DNA of 64,000 bases from Phycisphaerae bacterium (lineage in GTDB: Bacteria; Planctomycetota; Phycisphaerae; SM23-33), in the NCBI GenBank assembly GCA_030745875.1, contig JASLNT010000106.1:41755-105754 (forward strand), read 5' to 3'. Position numbers and translations under genes: made by a program. The notes below the pieces were generated by a model that had not been told where the DNA came from, did no database searches, and was given only the letters and a program-made list of their open reading frames with translations. This document shows positions 15,637 through 24,442 of this stretch, piece after piece (position 1 is the first letter of the stretch; every line of letters begins with the position of its first letter).

Positions 15637-17994
15637 TCACTTGCCGGCTTTGACGATTCGACAACCGAAGATGCCTCCGGCGGTGCGTCCGGGGTGGGCC
15701 TGGAATTTTATCGTCACCTTCTTCTTTCCCTTGGTCAGTTCGGGCGGGATCGGATAGGTCATGTCGACAAACTCGCCCGGCTTGGGAGCGTTCAGGTTGT
15801 AGGTTGCGATCTTCTTGTCGTCGACCAGGATATCGAAGACCCGCCCCCCGCTGTCTCCGCCCCAGTACTTGACCATCGCGCACACCGGTTTGTCGGGCGA
15901 TACTTTCATTTCGTATGAGAACCATCCCCCTCCGCGAGCGTCCCGCCACTTGCCTCCGAAAGCGGAGCCCTGCCCCGAACCTTTGCCCTTCTGGTTGTGG
16001 GCCCGTTCGCCCGGCGTGCCGGGGGTGACCTTGTCAATAGTATTTGCTTCGAGTTCTTTCAGGCGTTCGACCGCGGCGCGGCGGGCGGTTTGCTCCTTGT
16101 CCCATTCGGCCTGGGTGAAGAACTTCCAGTAGACAGTGTATCGCTGGTGGTGCATCAGTCCCAGAGGAATGAGCGACACGTCGCCGGGCTTACCGACATT
16201 CTGCGTCTTGAATCTCAGCGCCTTGTCGTCCGTGCGTTTAACCCACTGCGACGGGTCCCGCGAACCGGCGACAAGCACGGGTGCGGATGGAACGGGATCG
16301 CCCGAATACTGCTTATTGTGTCCGACGCAAACGCCTTTGGGCATGTCTTTGGTTCCAAGTTCTCCGGCTAGAACCAGCGGCCCGAACATGACCACGCCGA
16401 GGTTCTTGTCGTCGCGGGCGGTGTACAGGTGCAGGCTCATCGGCAGGCAAACCTTGATCGTATCGCCGTCTTTCCACTGTCGGGTAAGCGCCAGATAGGT
16501 CTGCGGTTTGGCGTCGACCTTCTCGGGTTTACCGTTGATCGAAACTTCGGCGCCCTTTGTCGCCCAGTACGGTATGCGAATGTTGACGGTCAGTTTCCGG
16601 GCCTTCTTCGTCGACATCTTGATTGTTGTCGTATCGGTCCGGGGAAACTCGGTCTCCTGAACGACGGTCAGCCCCTTGTCCCTCCAGTCCAGCTTCGAGG
16701 CGATAAAGAGATTCACCCAGAGTGAATCATCGTTGTGATAGTAGATCGTATCGCCGTACTTCGCGTGGTTCTCGATGCCCGTTCCAACGCAGCACCACAT
16801 GGAGTCCTCCGGGGTGCTGTATGTCTTGAAGTGCCCGGGCCTGAGCGAATAGAAATACGTTACTCCCCCGCTCTTGGGGTCCTGCGAACCGAGGATATGG
16901 TTGTACAGCGCCCGCTCGTAGTAGTCCATATACTTCGCATCGGGGCTCCAGGAAAAAACGTGTCGAGTGAGTTTCAGCATGTTGTACGTCACGCACGTTT
17001 CGCAACTGTCCCAGTTCAGGAACTTGGCCTCGGCTCCGGGCGCGCGGAAATGTTCGTGGAAGTCCACGCCTCCCGGCGCGAACGATCGGGTCTCTACTGA
17101 GCGGTCCCAGAAGAACCGGGCGACGGTCCCCATGCGCTTGTCGCCAGTCAGATCGTAGAGGCGTGCGGCGCCGATGATCTTGGGGAGCTGGGTGTTAACG
17201 TGCTTGCCCTGCAACTCATCCTTTTCCGCCGCCAGCGGATCGAATATCTGCTTGTGATTGAATCGCCGTGCGAGCGAAAGATAGTCTTTCTTGCCCGTAA
17301 GGGCGTACATCTCGGCCATCGATTCGTTCATTCCGCCGTACTCGCAGGCCAGCGACTTCTGGAACTGCTCGTCGGTAAGTGCGTCGGTCCCCTTCTTGGC
17401 CCATGCGGCGAATTTGTCTGCGATCTCCAGGGCCTGTTTATTACCCGTGTGCGTATAGGCGTCCATCAGCCCGGCGTAAGTTTTGTGCAAGACGTACCAG
17501 GGCACGTATCCGCCAGCCAGCCCCCATTTACCGACCCTGAACTTGTCGGAGAACGCCTCTTTCCACACTTCGGTGCGCACTGATCCTGCGTATCCGTTTC
17601 CGTGTTTGGCCTGGGCTTTGGCGATCTCGGAGACCATGTAGTCCACGCGCTTCTTGAGCTCCTGGTCGCCGGTGGCCGCGTAGGTAAGCGCACAGGCGCT
17701 GATGTAATGTCCCGACGTATGTCCAACAACGTCCTTCTTCTCCCACCCTCCGTAACGCTCGCCTTTGGGCGTGATACCGGCCCGCTCGTGGAACGGCCAG
17801 AGGAATCGGTCGGCGTCGAGCCCGAGCAGATACGAGCGATTAACCTCCATGGCCTTCTTGAACGGACCGTCCAGAAGCGTAACGCGATTAAGCGCGAACG
17901 GTTTGGCTTTGATGACCGAGTCGGCGGCCGTGAGTTGCAAACAGCTAACCGAGAATATCACCGCAGCAATCGTCAACACGCGTGTCGTTTTCAT
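15637..17994 (-). CDS. Secreted glycoside hydrolase family 127 (DUF1680)
   Basis: 785 residues with signal peptide MKTTRVLTIAAVIFSVSCLQ. The catalytic (alpha/alpha)6 barrel is evident from GHTSGHYISACAL, CEYGGMNESMAEMYALTG, HVNTQLPKIIGAARLYDLTG, WDSCETCVTYNMLKL and SMWCCVGTGIENHAKYG. In characterised GH127 beta-L-arabinofuranosidases a zinc-bound cysteine and glutamate form the active site; the E-x-C and adjacent CC pair here are in the right places. A beta-rich C-terminal part (residues ~640-785) may bind carbohydrate. It likely releases arabinofuranose or related sugars in the periplasm. First gene of a minus-strand group, it is 13 bases downstream of the metallophosphatase. Confidence 0.88.
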   Translation of the reverse strand: MKTTRVLTIAAVIFSVSCLQLTAADSVIKAKPFALNRVTLLDGPFKKAMEVNRSYLLGLDADRFLWPFHERAGITPKGERYGGWEKKDVVGHTSGHYISACALTYAATGDQELKKRVDYMVSEIAKAQAKHGNGYAGSVRTEVWKEAFSDKFRVGKWGLAGGYVPWYVLHKTYAGLMDAYTHTGNKQALEIADKFAAWAKKGTDALTDEQFQKSLACEYGGMNESMAEMYALTGKKDYLSLARRFNHKQIFDPLAAEKDELQGKHVNTQLPKIIGAARLYDLTGDKRMGTVARFFWDRSVETRSFAPGGVDFHEHFRAPGAEAKFLNWDSCETCVTYNMLKLTRHVFSWSPDAKYMDYYERALYNHILGSQDPKSGGVTYFYSLRPGHFKTYSTPEDSMWCCVGTGIENHAKYGDTIYYHNDDSLWVNLFIASKLDWRDKGLTVVQETEFPRTDTTTIKMSTKKARKLTVNIRIPYWATKGAEVSINGKPEKVDAKPQTYLALTRQWKDGDTIKVCLPMSLHLYTARDDKNLGVVMFGPLVLAGELGTKDMPKGVCVGHNKQYSGDPVPSAPVLVAGSRDPSQWVKRTDDKALRFKTQNVGKPGDVSLIPLGLMHHQRYTVYWKFFTQAEWDKEQTARRAAVERLKELEANTIDKVTPGTPGERAHNQKGKGSGQGSAFGGKWRDARGGGWFSYEMKVSPDKPVCAMVKYWGGDSGGRVFDILVDDKKIATYNLNAPKPGEFVDMTYPIPPELTKGKKKVTIKFQAHPGRTAGGIFGCRIVKAGK

Positions 17995-18007
17995 GTCGGA
18001 TTCCCTT

Positions 18008-19285
18008 TTATCGTTTTAGAGCAAGCTGATGGATCTGTTTTGCTTTCAGGTCTTCGATAGTGAGTTTCAGTTCGGCCTTGTCGGCCTGGATTCGGATCAA
18101 AGCGGCCGAGTTAGCACGCGACCCGCCGCCGACTACTTGATAGACGGGGCAGTCGCTGTCAGGCTTTTGAATTCGCGGGCGGTGAGTGTGTCCGCTGATA
18201 ACCATTCGACAACCCGCCTCAGCCAGCGGTTTCATCCACTCGTCGTGTCCCTGGCCCGAGTAATAGGCGTATCCTTTGAGGGTGCGCCCGTCATTGTCGC
18301 CTTTCAGCCCGCGGAGGGGAATGTGGCAGGCGGCGATCAGGAACGGAGCCGACTTGATCTCCGGCCGCTTCAATACGCCCTGCAACCACTGCTTTTGGGC
18401 TCTGCGATAGTCTTCGTAATCCGCCAGACCCGCAAACGCAGGATGTCTGTCGGGCTTGTCTTCGCCCGTATCCAGCCCGATCAACGCCAGCGGTCCGTGA
18501 CGCAGGGCGAAACAGTAGCGGCCGGAAACGTGAGAACTGCGATTCAGGCCCGGCGGGTCGTCCGGATCGAGCGGCCAGGGCGACATCGCCTTGACCAGCG
18601 AACCGGCGTGTAGCCCGCGAACGTCGTGATTGCCTGGAACGTACAGCAACGGACGATTCGCCGCCCAACCGCCCGAGGCTATCGTCGACTTGGCTGTTCC
18701 CGGCCTCAGGCATATCCGCGCCAATTGCTCCTCGCTGTTGAAACTGTCGCAAATATCGCCATTCCATACGTGAAAATCCGGACCAATAGCGTTGACCCGG
18801 GCAATAAGCACATCGAGCAGATCGTTCTTGGCGTGAGTGTCGTTTGTGATTGTAAGTGAAACTGACTCTGCGTCGGCATCGGGCGGATTGACGCTGAAGA
18901 TATCGGTGTGAATCGTCTTTCCGGTGCGAATTCTGTAGGCCCCGCCGTATCTCAGCTCCTGAGCGGCGAGGCGGTAGAATATCCGCTTCTTCTCGATGCC
19001 CCGGATGCGAACCGAGTGGAAACGCTCGCTCAATTCGACCAGCCCGTGATGGGAGGCCTTGGACTTGAACTCGAGCTTTCGATCGTAGCCCCATTCAACC
19101 CAGCAATTCGCGAGCCCGCTGGTTGTCCAGGAGATCGAAAGCGAGTCGCACAGCGGAGTCTGGACCACGGGCGGGCTGGTGAACGCGAGCCCGTCGTCAA
19201 CCGCATCGGCGGAACGAGCCGGCGCACCAAAAGCCGCAACTGCGCCCAAAGCGATACCGGAACCAAGCAAATCGCGACGCTTCAT
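18008..19285 (-). CDS. Tat-exported calcineurin-like metallophosphatase
   Basis: 425 residues beginning MKRRDLLGSGIALG, a twin-arginine signal with a hydrophobic stretch ending near APARSADA. An N-terminal fibronectin-like region (residues ~30-130) precedes the metallophosphoesterase core: TNDTHAK (metal ligands), WNGDICDSF, VPGNHDVRG, AACHIPL and ISGHTHRPR give the standard five-block dimetal site. Such proteins hydrolyse phosphomono- or diesters outside the cytoplasm. The first block has D-T-H rather than the usual D-x-H preceded by S/T-D, still compatible with metal binding. It lies between the GH127 and PDZ/HEAT genes on the same strand with short gaps, probably one operon. Confidence 0.85.
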   Translation of the reverse strand: MKRRDLLGSGIALGAVAAFGAPARSADAVDDGLAFTSPPVVQTPLCDSLSISWTTSGLANCWVEWGYDRKLEFKSKASHHGLVELSERFHSVRIRGIEKKRIFYRLAAQELRYGGAYRIRTGKTIHTDIFSVNPPDADAESVSLTITNDTHAKNDLLDVLIARVNAIGPDFHVWNGDICDSFNSEEQLARICLRPGTAKSTIASGGWAANRPLLYVPGNHDVRGLHAGSLVKAMSPWPLDPDDPPGLNRSSHVSGRYCFALRHGPLALIGLDTGEDKPDRHPAFAGLADYEDYRRAQKQWLQGVLKRPEIKSAPFLIAACHIPLRGLKGDNDGRTLKGYAYYSGQGHDEWMKPLAEAGCRMVISGHTHRPRIQKPDSDCPVYQVVGGGSRANSAALIRIQADKAELKLTIEDLKAKQIHQLALKR

Positions 19286-19309
19286 AAGCTAACTCCTGAT
19301 TGTCGGGTC

Positions 19310-22300
19310 CTACTTGCCTTGCTTTGCGAGGAAGGCTTTTGCTGCGGTTAATGTTTTTTCGTCTTTCGTGATGGTCATCGCCTCTTTCACCGCAGCCATG
19401 GCGGCCTGGAACTGGGCCGAATCGTTTGCGTCCATACCCGGGGCGATTGCGATCGCGGCGCGTGCGGCGTAGTCGCTGGCGTTACCGAACTTGCGTCGGT
19501 CTGTCTTCTTCATCCATTCAACAGCCATCGCCAGCGATTCGAGGCTCGGGGTCCACTGCAATTCAGCCAGCGCACTGCGGGCGCCCGATCCTCTCGGGTC
19601 GAGTTCGGCCAGTTCTTTCAGGAGCTTGAATCGCTCGGCCGACGCCAAATCACCGGAGATCACTCGCCTCACACAGGCGTTGATAGCCTCGCCGCGGCTT
19701 CGGTTTCGCGCGGTTTTGATCGCCATCGCGCGCAAGACTACCATCGCTTTAGGATCGGATGACGAGCCGAGCGCCTCGAACGAAGCCCTTTTAACGCCGC
19801 GGTTTTCGTTTGTTGTTGTAGCAACGACTGCGCCGAGAGCTACCGGTCCGCCGATCCGGCCGAGTACGTCGATGATCGCACACTGCACTGCCTCGTCCTT
19901 GGTTTCGCCAAGTGCGGTTATCACGCCAATGGCGGCCTTGTTGCGATCTTTGGCTCGCCGGCAGGCGGCGACTATCGCGTCGCCGATAGTTCCTCGTTCG
20001 CGCGGGGACCGAGCCCTTAGCAGCAGATCGCTCATCGCCGGGACCTCGTCCGCTCCGCCGATTGCGCCAACAGCCCGGATCGCCGCCAACCGTATCGTTT
20101 CGTCTCGGTTGTTCAGATGCTTCTTGATCGCGTCGAGATTCTTCGGATCGCCGATGCGCCCCAGAACTCTAAGGACTCCGGCCAGCTGTTTCGGCTTGGC
20201 GGTCTCCAGCAGCGGCGCCCATTTTTCGGGCATCTTGGCGCCGAGTTCGCAAGCCGTGTCGGCCAGTCGCTGGTCGGGCGACCCAGCCGCGGTCAGCACA
20301 TTTTCGAAGGCCCCGACGCCCATGATCCCGACGAGCTTCTTCAGCGCCGCAGCGTGCAGGAAGTGATCGCCGGGGTTTTCCTTGATGAGTTTCGAGCAGA
20401 GAGCGATCTGGTGTTTCTCCGACTTGACCGACTTCATCAGCCCGGCCAGCCGCCGATCGACGATATCGCCCAGGCTAATGAGCTTCATCGGCTTGTCGTC
20501 GCTTTCGATAGCCCTGATGGCCTCTTCAAGCATGATGCGTTGATCGGGGCTGCGGAAGTCCCATCGCCAGGCCTTGAGCTTGGGCAGTGCTGCTTTGGCG
20601 GCTCCGCCGTATTTCGTCAGTGTCGCAAAGCGGTGCGGCAGGCGGCGGCTCCCGCCCCAGGCTCGCGGGTCCATCGTCTCAATGCAGAGTTCCACGCCCT
20701 CTGTGAGACGATATCGCAGCATGAGATCCAGCCCGTATGCGCGGGGCGTGTCTCCGAACATCGGATAGTGCGGCGCCACGTTGCGCGTCACTTCGAAGAT
20801 ATCCTGGGCCAGCACGCCGACATCCTGTTCGTTCAAGTATTTGAACGCATAGGCCCCGGATCCTCGCGTGCGGGCCGAGGTGTGGGCCAGCAGCTTCTTC
20901 ATCGCCGGATAGAACATCTCGCGATCCATGCCTTTGAGCGGGTTTTCGCCCTTGGGCCACTGCGGGAACATGCCGGTCATGTAGATCGGCGCCCCGCCTG
21001 TAGGATCGTGTCCCAGGCTGTAGGCGATCGCGGTTCGCGTCGGCTGCATCGTGTTTGCTTCCTGGGTCGTCAGGGCAGCCCGGAACATCTCCGGAACCGC
21101 CCGGCGTGCGGGGGCTCCGATCCGCGACAGCGCATAACTGGCGGCGACACGCACGACTTCGTGCTTGTCCGACAGGGCCTTGGTGATCGCATCGACGGCT
21201 CCGGCCGACCGCTCGCCCTGGTACCCCAATGCAGCACAGGCGCCGGCGCGGGTGCAGTGATCGTCGCTTTCCAGCAGCTTGAGCAATTTGGCGGTGTGAT
21301 CGCCCTTTTTCTTGCCGAGCCAGTCTGCAATCCATTCCCGTGCGGCCGGCGACCAGCTTCCGAGCTTCGATATCAATTCATCGGCGGACATCTTCTGGTA
21401 TTCGGCCAGACGCCATCGCCCCGCGTCGATCGCCTCTTCGACGTCCTTATCGCTAAGGTGCATATCTGCGGCGACGTCCTTTCCAGTAAGGTGGATTTTC
21501 TTCAGGGGCAGAGCGTTGAACAGAACGTGCGCTACGGTTGCGTCTATTATCCCTCTGCCGCCGTAGTATCCGCCCAGCGACTGGGAGACGAAGCTCCCGT
21601 CGGCCTTGCGGGTAAGGGCGTTGTACCATCGCATTTCTTTGGCGAAGGCGGCGACGGCCTTGGGTCCTCCGCAATTCGAACCGAGGTAACCCCAGAAAAT
21701 GCCGTAGGAATTACCGCTGTGTCCGTACTCGCGTTCGTCGTACGACGATGTAACGAGCTTGGAGTAATATTGCGAGATCGTCTTGTCGCCCAGGAGGGTG
21801 AACGCCACGGCCGCCCCGCCGTTCTTCCCGTTCGATGAAAGAGCGTTTCGTCCGTTGCTGCGTCGTTCGAGGCTGGCGCGATGGTATCCGTATCCGATGG
21901 ATCCGTGGCCGACGAACTGGCTGAAGAATTCGCGGGATCGCCTTATCGCCTGGTCGACCTCACGATGGTTCACGCCGCACTTCTTGGCCAGCGTAAGCGA
22001 CAGGAAGCACGGGGCGCCGGCGACGTTCAACCCGCCATAACCCATGAGTCGCCCATGGAGTTTTCCGTTGGCGTCCGGCGGCACGAAATGGTGTCCCCAG
22101 GTGCCTGGACCGCCCTGCCCCATCGCGGTCTTGATCGCGTATTCTTTGATCGTCGGCAGGACGTACTCATCGCCAGTGGCCAGGTAATACTCGCCCATCA
22201 CGACGCCATGGTGACCGGCGCCCCAGGCGCTGTTTCCGCACTTGGCCTCGGGTCCTGCCCACCTGGCCGCGTGGATTCGCTCGCGAGCGAGCTTCATGTA

Positions 22301-22894
22301 TTCGGGTTTGCCCGAGGCAAGGAACGCGAGAATCTCAAACGAGAAACGCAGCGGCTTCTTACCGGACGCCAGGTACTTCAGCGCATCTTCCATAATCCGT
22401 TTGGACTTGGGGCAGTTGTACGGCGCGGTGTCGCTGTAGGTCCCGAGCACTTTGAGTTTCAGCGAGACGGTTTTCTCTTTGCCTTTGCGCCATCGCAGGA
22501 GCTTCAGCACGCCTTTTTGCTTTTCGGTCTCGGCGTCGTTAATCGCGCGACCGAAACTTTTGCGGGCGTCGGAGTCGAACTTCTCGTCGCCGATGCCGAG
22601 AATAATGTCGCCGACGTCGATCACACCGTCGGCCGCCGAGCCGGACTCGACTTCCGTGATCAGTATCTGCCGGGCGTCACCGGTCATGTAGTACCTGGTG
22701 AAAATAGCGCCCTTGAGCCCTGTCGGCCCCAGGAGGAACGAGTTGATCCTCATCAACTCTCCGCCTTTGGTAAGGTCCGGAGGCGGTCCGACAGGTTCGG
22801 GCGGTATCCGAGGCTTTCCGAACGCTGTGGTAACGCTCAAAAGAAGGACGGCGGCAAGTACGGCGCGTTGATTTCGGGTGTTTTCAGGTCGCAT
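19310..22894 (-). CDS. Large secreted PDZ/HEAT-repeat protein, DUF6288-like
   Basis: 1194 residues with a signal peptide (AVLAAVLLLSVTTAFG). A PDZ-like domain at about residues 70-150 (VESGSAADGVIDVGDIILGI) is followed by a (alpha/alpha)-toroid-like region to about 520 with many Gly/His motifs (GHHGVVMGEYYLATGD, GGPGTWGHHFVPP, GYGYHRASLERR). From ~530 to the end the protein is HEAT-like repeats (GACAALGYQGERSAGAVDAI, VAASYALSRIG, RLAAIRAVGAIGGADEVPA). The architecture matches large planctomycete proteins annotated with DUF6288. Role unknown. It is likely the promoter-proximal gene of the minus-strand group with the phosphatase and GH127. Confidence 0.75.
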   Translation of the reverse strand: MRPENTRNQRAVLAAVLLLSVTTAFGKPRIPPEPVGPPPDLTKGGELMRINSFLLGPTGLKGAIFTRYYMTGDARQILITEVESGSAADGVIDVGDIILGIGDEKFDSDARKSFGRAINDAETEKQKGVLKLLRWRKGKEKTVSLKLKVLGTYSDTAPYNCPKSKRIMEDALKYLASGKKPLRFSFEILAFLASGKPEYMKLARERIHAARWAGPEAKCGNSAWGAGHHGVVMGEYYLATGDEYVLPTIKEYAIKTAMGQGGPGTWGHHFVPPDANGKLHGRLMGYGGLNVAGAPCFLSLTLAKKCGVNHREVDQAIRRSREFFSQFVGHGSIGYGYHRASLERRSNGRNALSSNGKNGGAAVAFTLLGDKTISQYYSKLVTSSYDEREYGHSGNSYGIFWGYLGSNCGGPKAVAAFAKEMRWYNALTRKADGSFVSQSLGGYYGGRGIIDATVAHVLFNALPLKKIHLTGKDVAADMHLSDKDVEEAIDAGRWRLAEYQKMSADELISKLGSWSPAAREWIADWLGKKKGDHTAKLLKLLESDDHCTRAGACAALGYQGERSAGAVDAITKALSDKHEVVRVAASYALSRIGAPARRAVPEMFRAALTTQEANTMQPTRTAIAYSLGHDPTGGAPIYMTGMFPQWPKGENPLKGMDREMFYPAMKKLLAHTSARTRGSGAYAFKYLNEQDVGVLAQDIFEVTRNVAPHYPMFGDTPRAYGLDLMLRYRLTEGVELCIETMDPRAWGGSRRLPHRFATLTKYGGAAKAALPKLKAWRWDFRSPDQRIMLEEAIRAIESDDKPMKLISLGDIVDRRLAGLMKSVKSEKHQIALCSKLIKENPGDHFLHAAALKKLVGIMGVGAFENVLTAAGSPDQRLADTACELGAKMPEKWAPLLETAKPKQLAGVLRVLGRIGDPKNLDAIKKHLNNRDETIRLAAIRAVGAIGGADEVPAMSDLLLRARSPRERGTIGDAIVAACRRAKDRNKAAIGVITALGETKDEAVQCAIIDVLGRIGGPVALGAVVATTTNENRGVKRASFEALGSSSDPKAMVVLRAMAIKTARNRSRGEAINACVRRVISGDLASAERFKLLKELAELDPRGSGARSALAELQWTPSLESLAMAVEWMKKTDRRKFGNASDYAARAAIAIAPGMDANDSAQFQAAMAAVKEAMTITKDEKTLTAAKAFLAKQGK

Positions 22895-22973
22895 TTTGAC
22901 TCCTTGTCTGCAATGACATTATGGGTTTTTCCACCGAATGCAAGGGTAGTTTGGCGTGCGCATGGGTTCAGCG

Positions 22974-23002
22974 GTGACAGGGACGGTCGGTTCGTGTAAA
23001 AT
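22974..23002 (+). promoter_or_regulatory. Candidate promoter placing cmk start at +1
   Basis: GTGACA at 22974-22979, 17-bp spacer, TAAAAT at 22997-23002. With the usual 6-7 base distance the transcript would start at or next to the cmk ATG at 23009, giving a leaderless mRNA. Confidence 0.5.
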
Positions 23003-23008
23003 CGGCGG

Positions 23009-23671
23009 ATGGTTATTACTATTGACGGGCCCGCGGGGTCCGGTAAATCGACGGCCTCTCGGAAGTTGGCGGTGTCGCTTGGTGTCGCGTATCTCGACAC
23101 GGGCGCAACGTACCGGGGGGTGGCGTATCATGCTCTCGAACTGGGTGCGGACCTCGAAGACGAGGAGGCGCTGGCGGAACTTGCACGCAATATCGACCTG
23201 CAATTGGTGCCCGCCGACGATGGCGTGCGCGTGCTTATATCCGGACAGGACGTAAGCACTGCAATACGCACCAGACAGATAACGTCGCTTACGCGCTACA
23301 CCGCCGGTTCGGCGCTGGTGCGAAGCGTTCTGGTCGAGTTGCAGCGAAAGATCGGTCGGGAGCTTGGGAGTTTTGTAACCGAAGGCAGAGACCAGGGCTC
23401 GGTGGTGTTCCCCGACGCCGACGTGAAATTCTACCTCGACGCATCTCCTGAAATTCGCGCCCGACGACGAACCGACGAACTGCAGGCCGCCGGGACCAAC
23501 GCGGACTACGACCAGATTCTCCAGTCGATTATCGACCGGGACCGGCGTGATATCGCCCGGAAGATCGGACCGCTTGTAAAACCCGACCAGGCCGTTGTGA
23601 TAGACACCTCCGATATGGATATCAACCAGGTTACCGAGGCAATGGCCCGGGTCGTTGGGGAACGCACATGA
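23009..23671 (+). CDS. cmk: Cytidylate kinase
   Basis: Phosphorylates CMP and dCMP to the diphosphates. The protein starts MVITIDGPAGSGKSTASRKL (P-loop GPAGSGKS), followed by LDTGATYR, the CMP-binding TRQITSLTRYTAGSALVR region, GRDQGSVVFPDADVKFYLDA and the lid IIDRDRRD. 220 residues, as expected. Usual family members read 'GRD-GT-VFP'; here GRDQGSVVFP is a mild variant. The stop overlaps the plsC ATG by four bases (ATGA), indicating coupled translation. No Shine-Dalgarno is present, consistent with the leaderless promoter just upstream. Confidence 0.95.
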   Translation: MVITIDGPAGSGKSTASRKLAVSLGVAYLDTGATYRGVAYHALELGADLEDEEALAELARNIDLQLVPADDGVRVLISGQDVSTAIRTRQITSLTRYTAGSALVRSVLVELQRKIGRELGSFVTEGRDQGSVVFPDADVKFYLDASPEIRARRRTDELQAAGTNADYDQILQSIIDRDRRDIARKIGPLVKPDQAVVIDTSDMDINQVTEAMARVVGERT

Positions 23672-24402
23672 CAGACGTAAACGCCCAGAGCCCGTCGCAG
23701 GCGTCCACACGCAGCCACCCCAATCCGCAACTGAACAAACTCCGCCTGCCCGATACGATCGAATCGGCAAATCCGTATTACAAAGTAATGCGATGGGGCC
23801 TGAGACTACTAATGCCGTTGTTCTGGAAGGCTCGTGTGTTCGGACGCCATAACGAACCATCCGAGGGAGGCGTGGTCTTCATATCGAACCACCAGAGCTT
23901 CCTGGACCCAATGCTGGTCGGTTTTGCTCTTTCCCGTCCGCTGAACTACATGGCCCGCAACACGCTGTTCGACACCCCGGGGCTAAAGCAGTTGATGACC
24001 TCGCTGAACGCCTTTCCGGTTAAGCGCGGAACGGCAGACACAGGCGCGTTGAAGGAGGCGATGAGACGGATCAAGCGAGGCGGGCAGGTGCTGGTTTTCG
24101 CCGAAGGTACGCGAACGCGCGACAGGCGGATCGCCCCATTCCTACCGGGCGTTGCGCTTCTGGCGCAACGAGCAGCCAAGTGGATCGTGCCTGTGGTGAT
24201 CGACGGGGCGTTCGAGGCCTGGCCGAGAACACAACCGCTTCCCGGGCTGGGCAATATCGTGGTGTCCTTCGGCCAGCCGATCCCGCAGGAGGAAGCCCGA
24301 AAGTTCAAAGCCGCCCCGCTGGTCGAACACGTCCGCCAAATCATGATTAAGATGCAGACGGACGTCAGACGCCGAGTTGGAAGACCGGAGCTTACATACT
24401 AA
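23668..24402 (+). CDS. plsC: 1-acyl-glycerol-3-phosphate acyltransferase
   Basis: Transfers an acyl chain to lysophosphatidic acid in phospholipid synthesis at the inner membrane face. The HX4D motif is in SNHQSFLDPML, the second block in KRGTADTGALKEAM, and the glycerophosphate-binding block in FAEGTRTRDR, followed by VPVVIDGAFEAWPR. 244 residues. Cmk-plsC coupling, sometimes followed by ispH or rpsA, is common in bacteria and supports the assignment. The ATG overlaps the cmk stop. Confidence 0.93.
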   Translation: MTDVNAQSPSQASTRSHPNPQLNKLRLPDTIESANPYYKVMRWGLRLLMPLFWKARVFGRHNEPSEGGVVFISNHQSFLDPMLVGFALSRPLNYMARNTLFDTPGLKQLMTSLNAFPVKRGTADTGALKEAMRRIKRGGQVLVFAEGTRTRDRRIAPFLPGVALLAQRAAKWIVPVVIDGAFEAWPRTQPLPGLGNIVVSFGQPIPQEEARKFKAAPLVEHVRQIMIKMQTDVRRRVGRPELTY

Positions 24403-24442
24403 CGCCGGCGACAACGGTAATCCGCGCGATCGACCATGGATG

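Noticed and set aside
15611..15638. Terminator between the unknown secreted protein and GH127
   Set aside because: GAACCG/CGGTTC can pair but the loop is 16 bases, the inner pairing conflicts and no T-run follows.
20117..21838. 573-codon plus-strand open frame inside the PDZ/HEAT gene
   Set aside because: Lies entirely antisense to a gene with signal peptide and repeats, and has no family-like motifs or Shine-Dalgarno.
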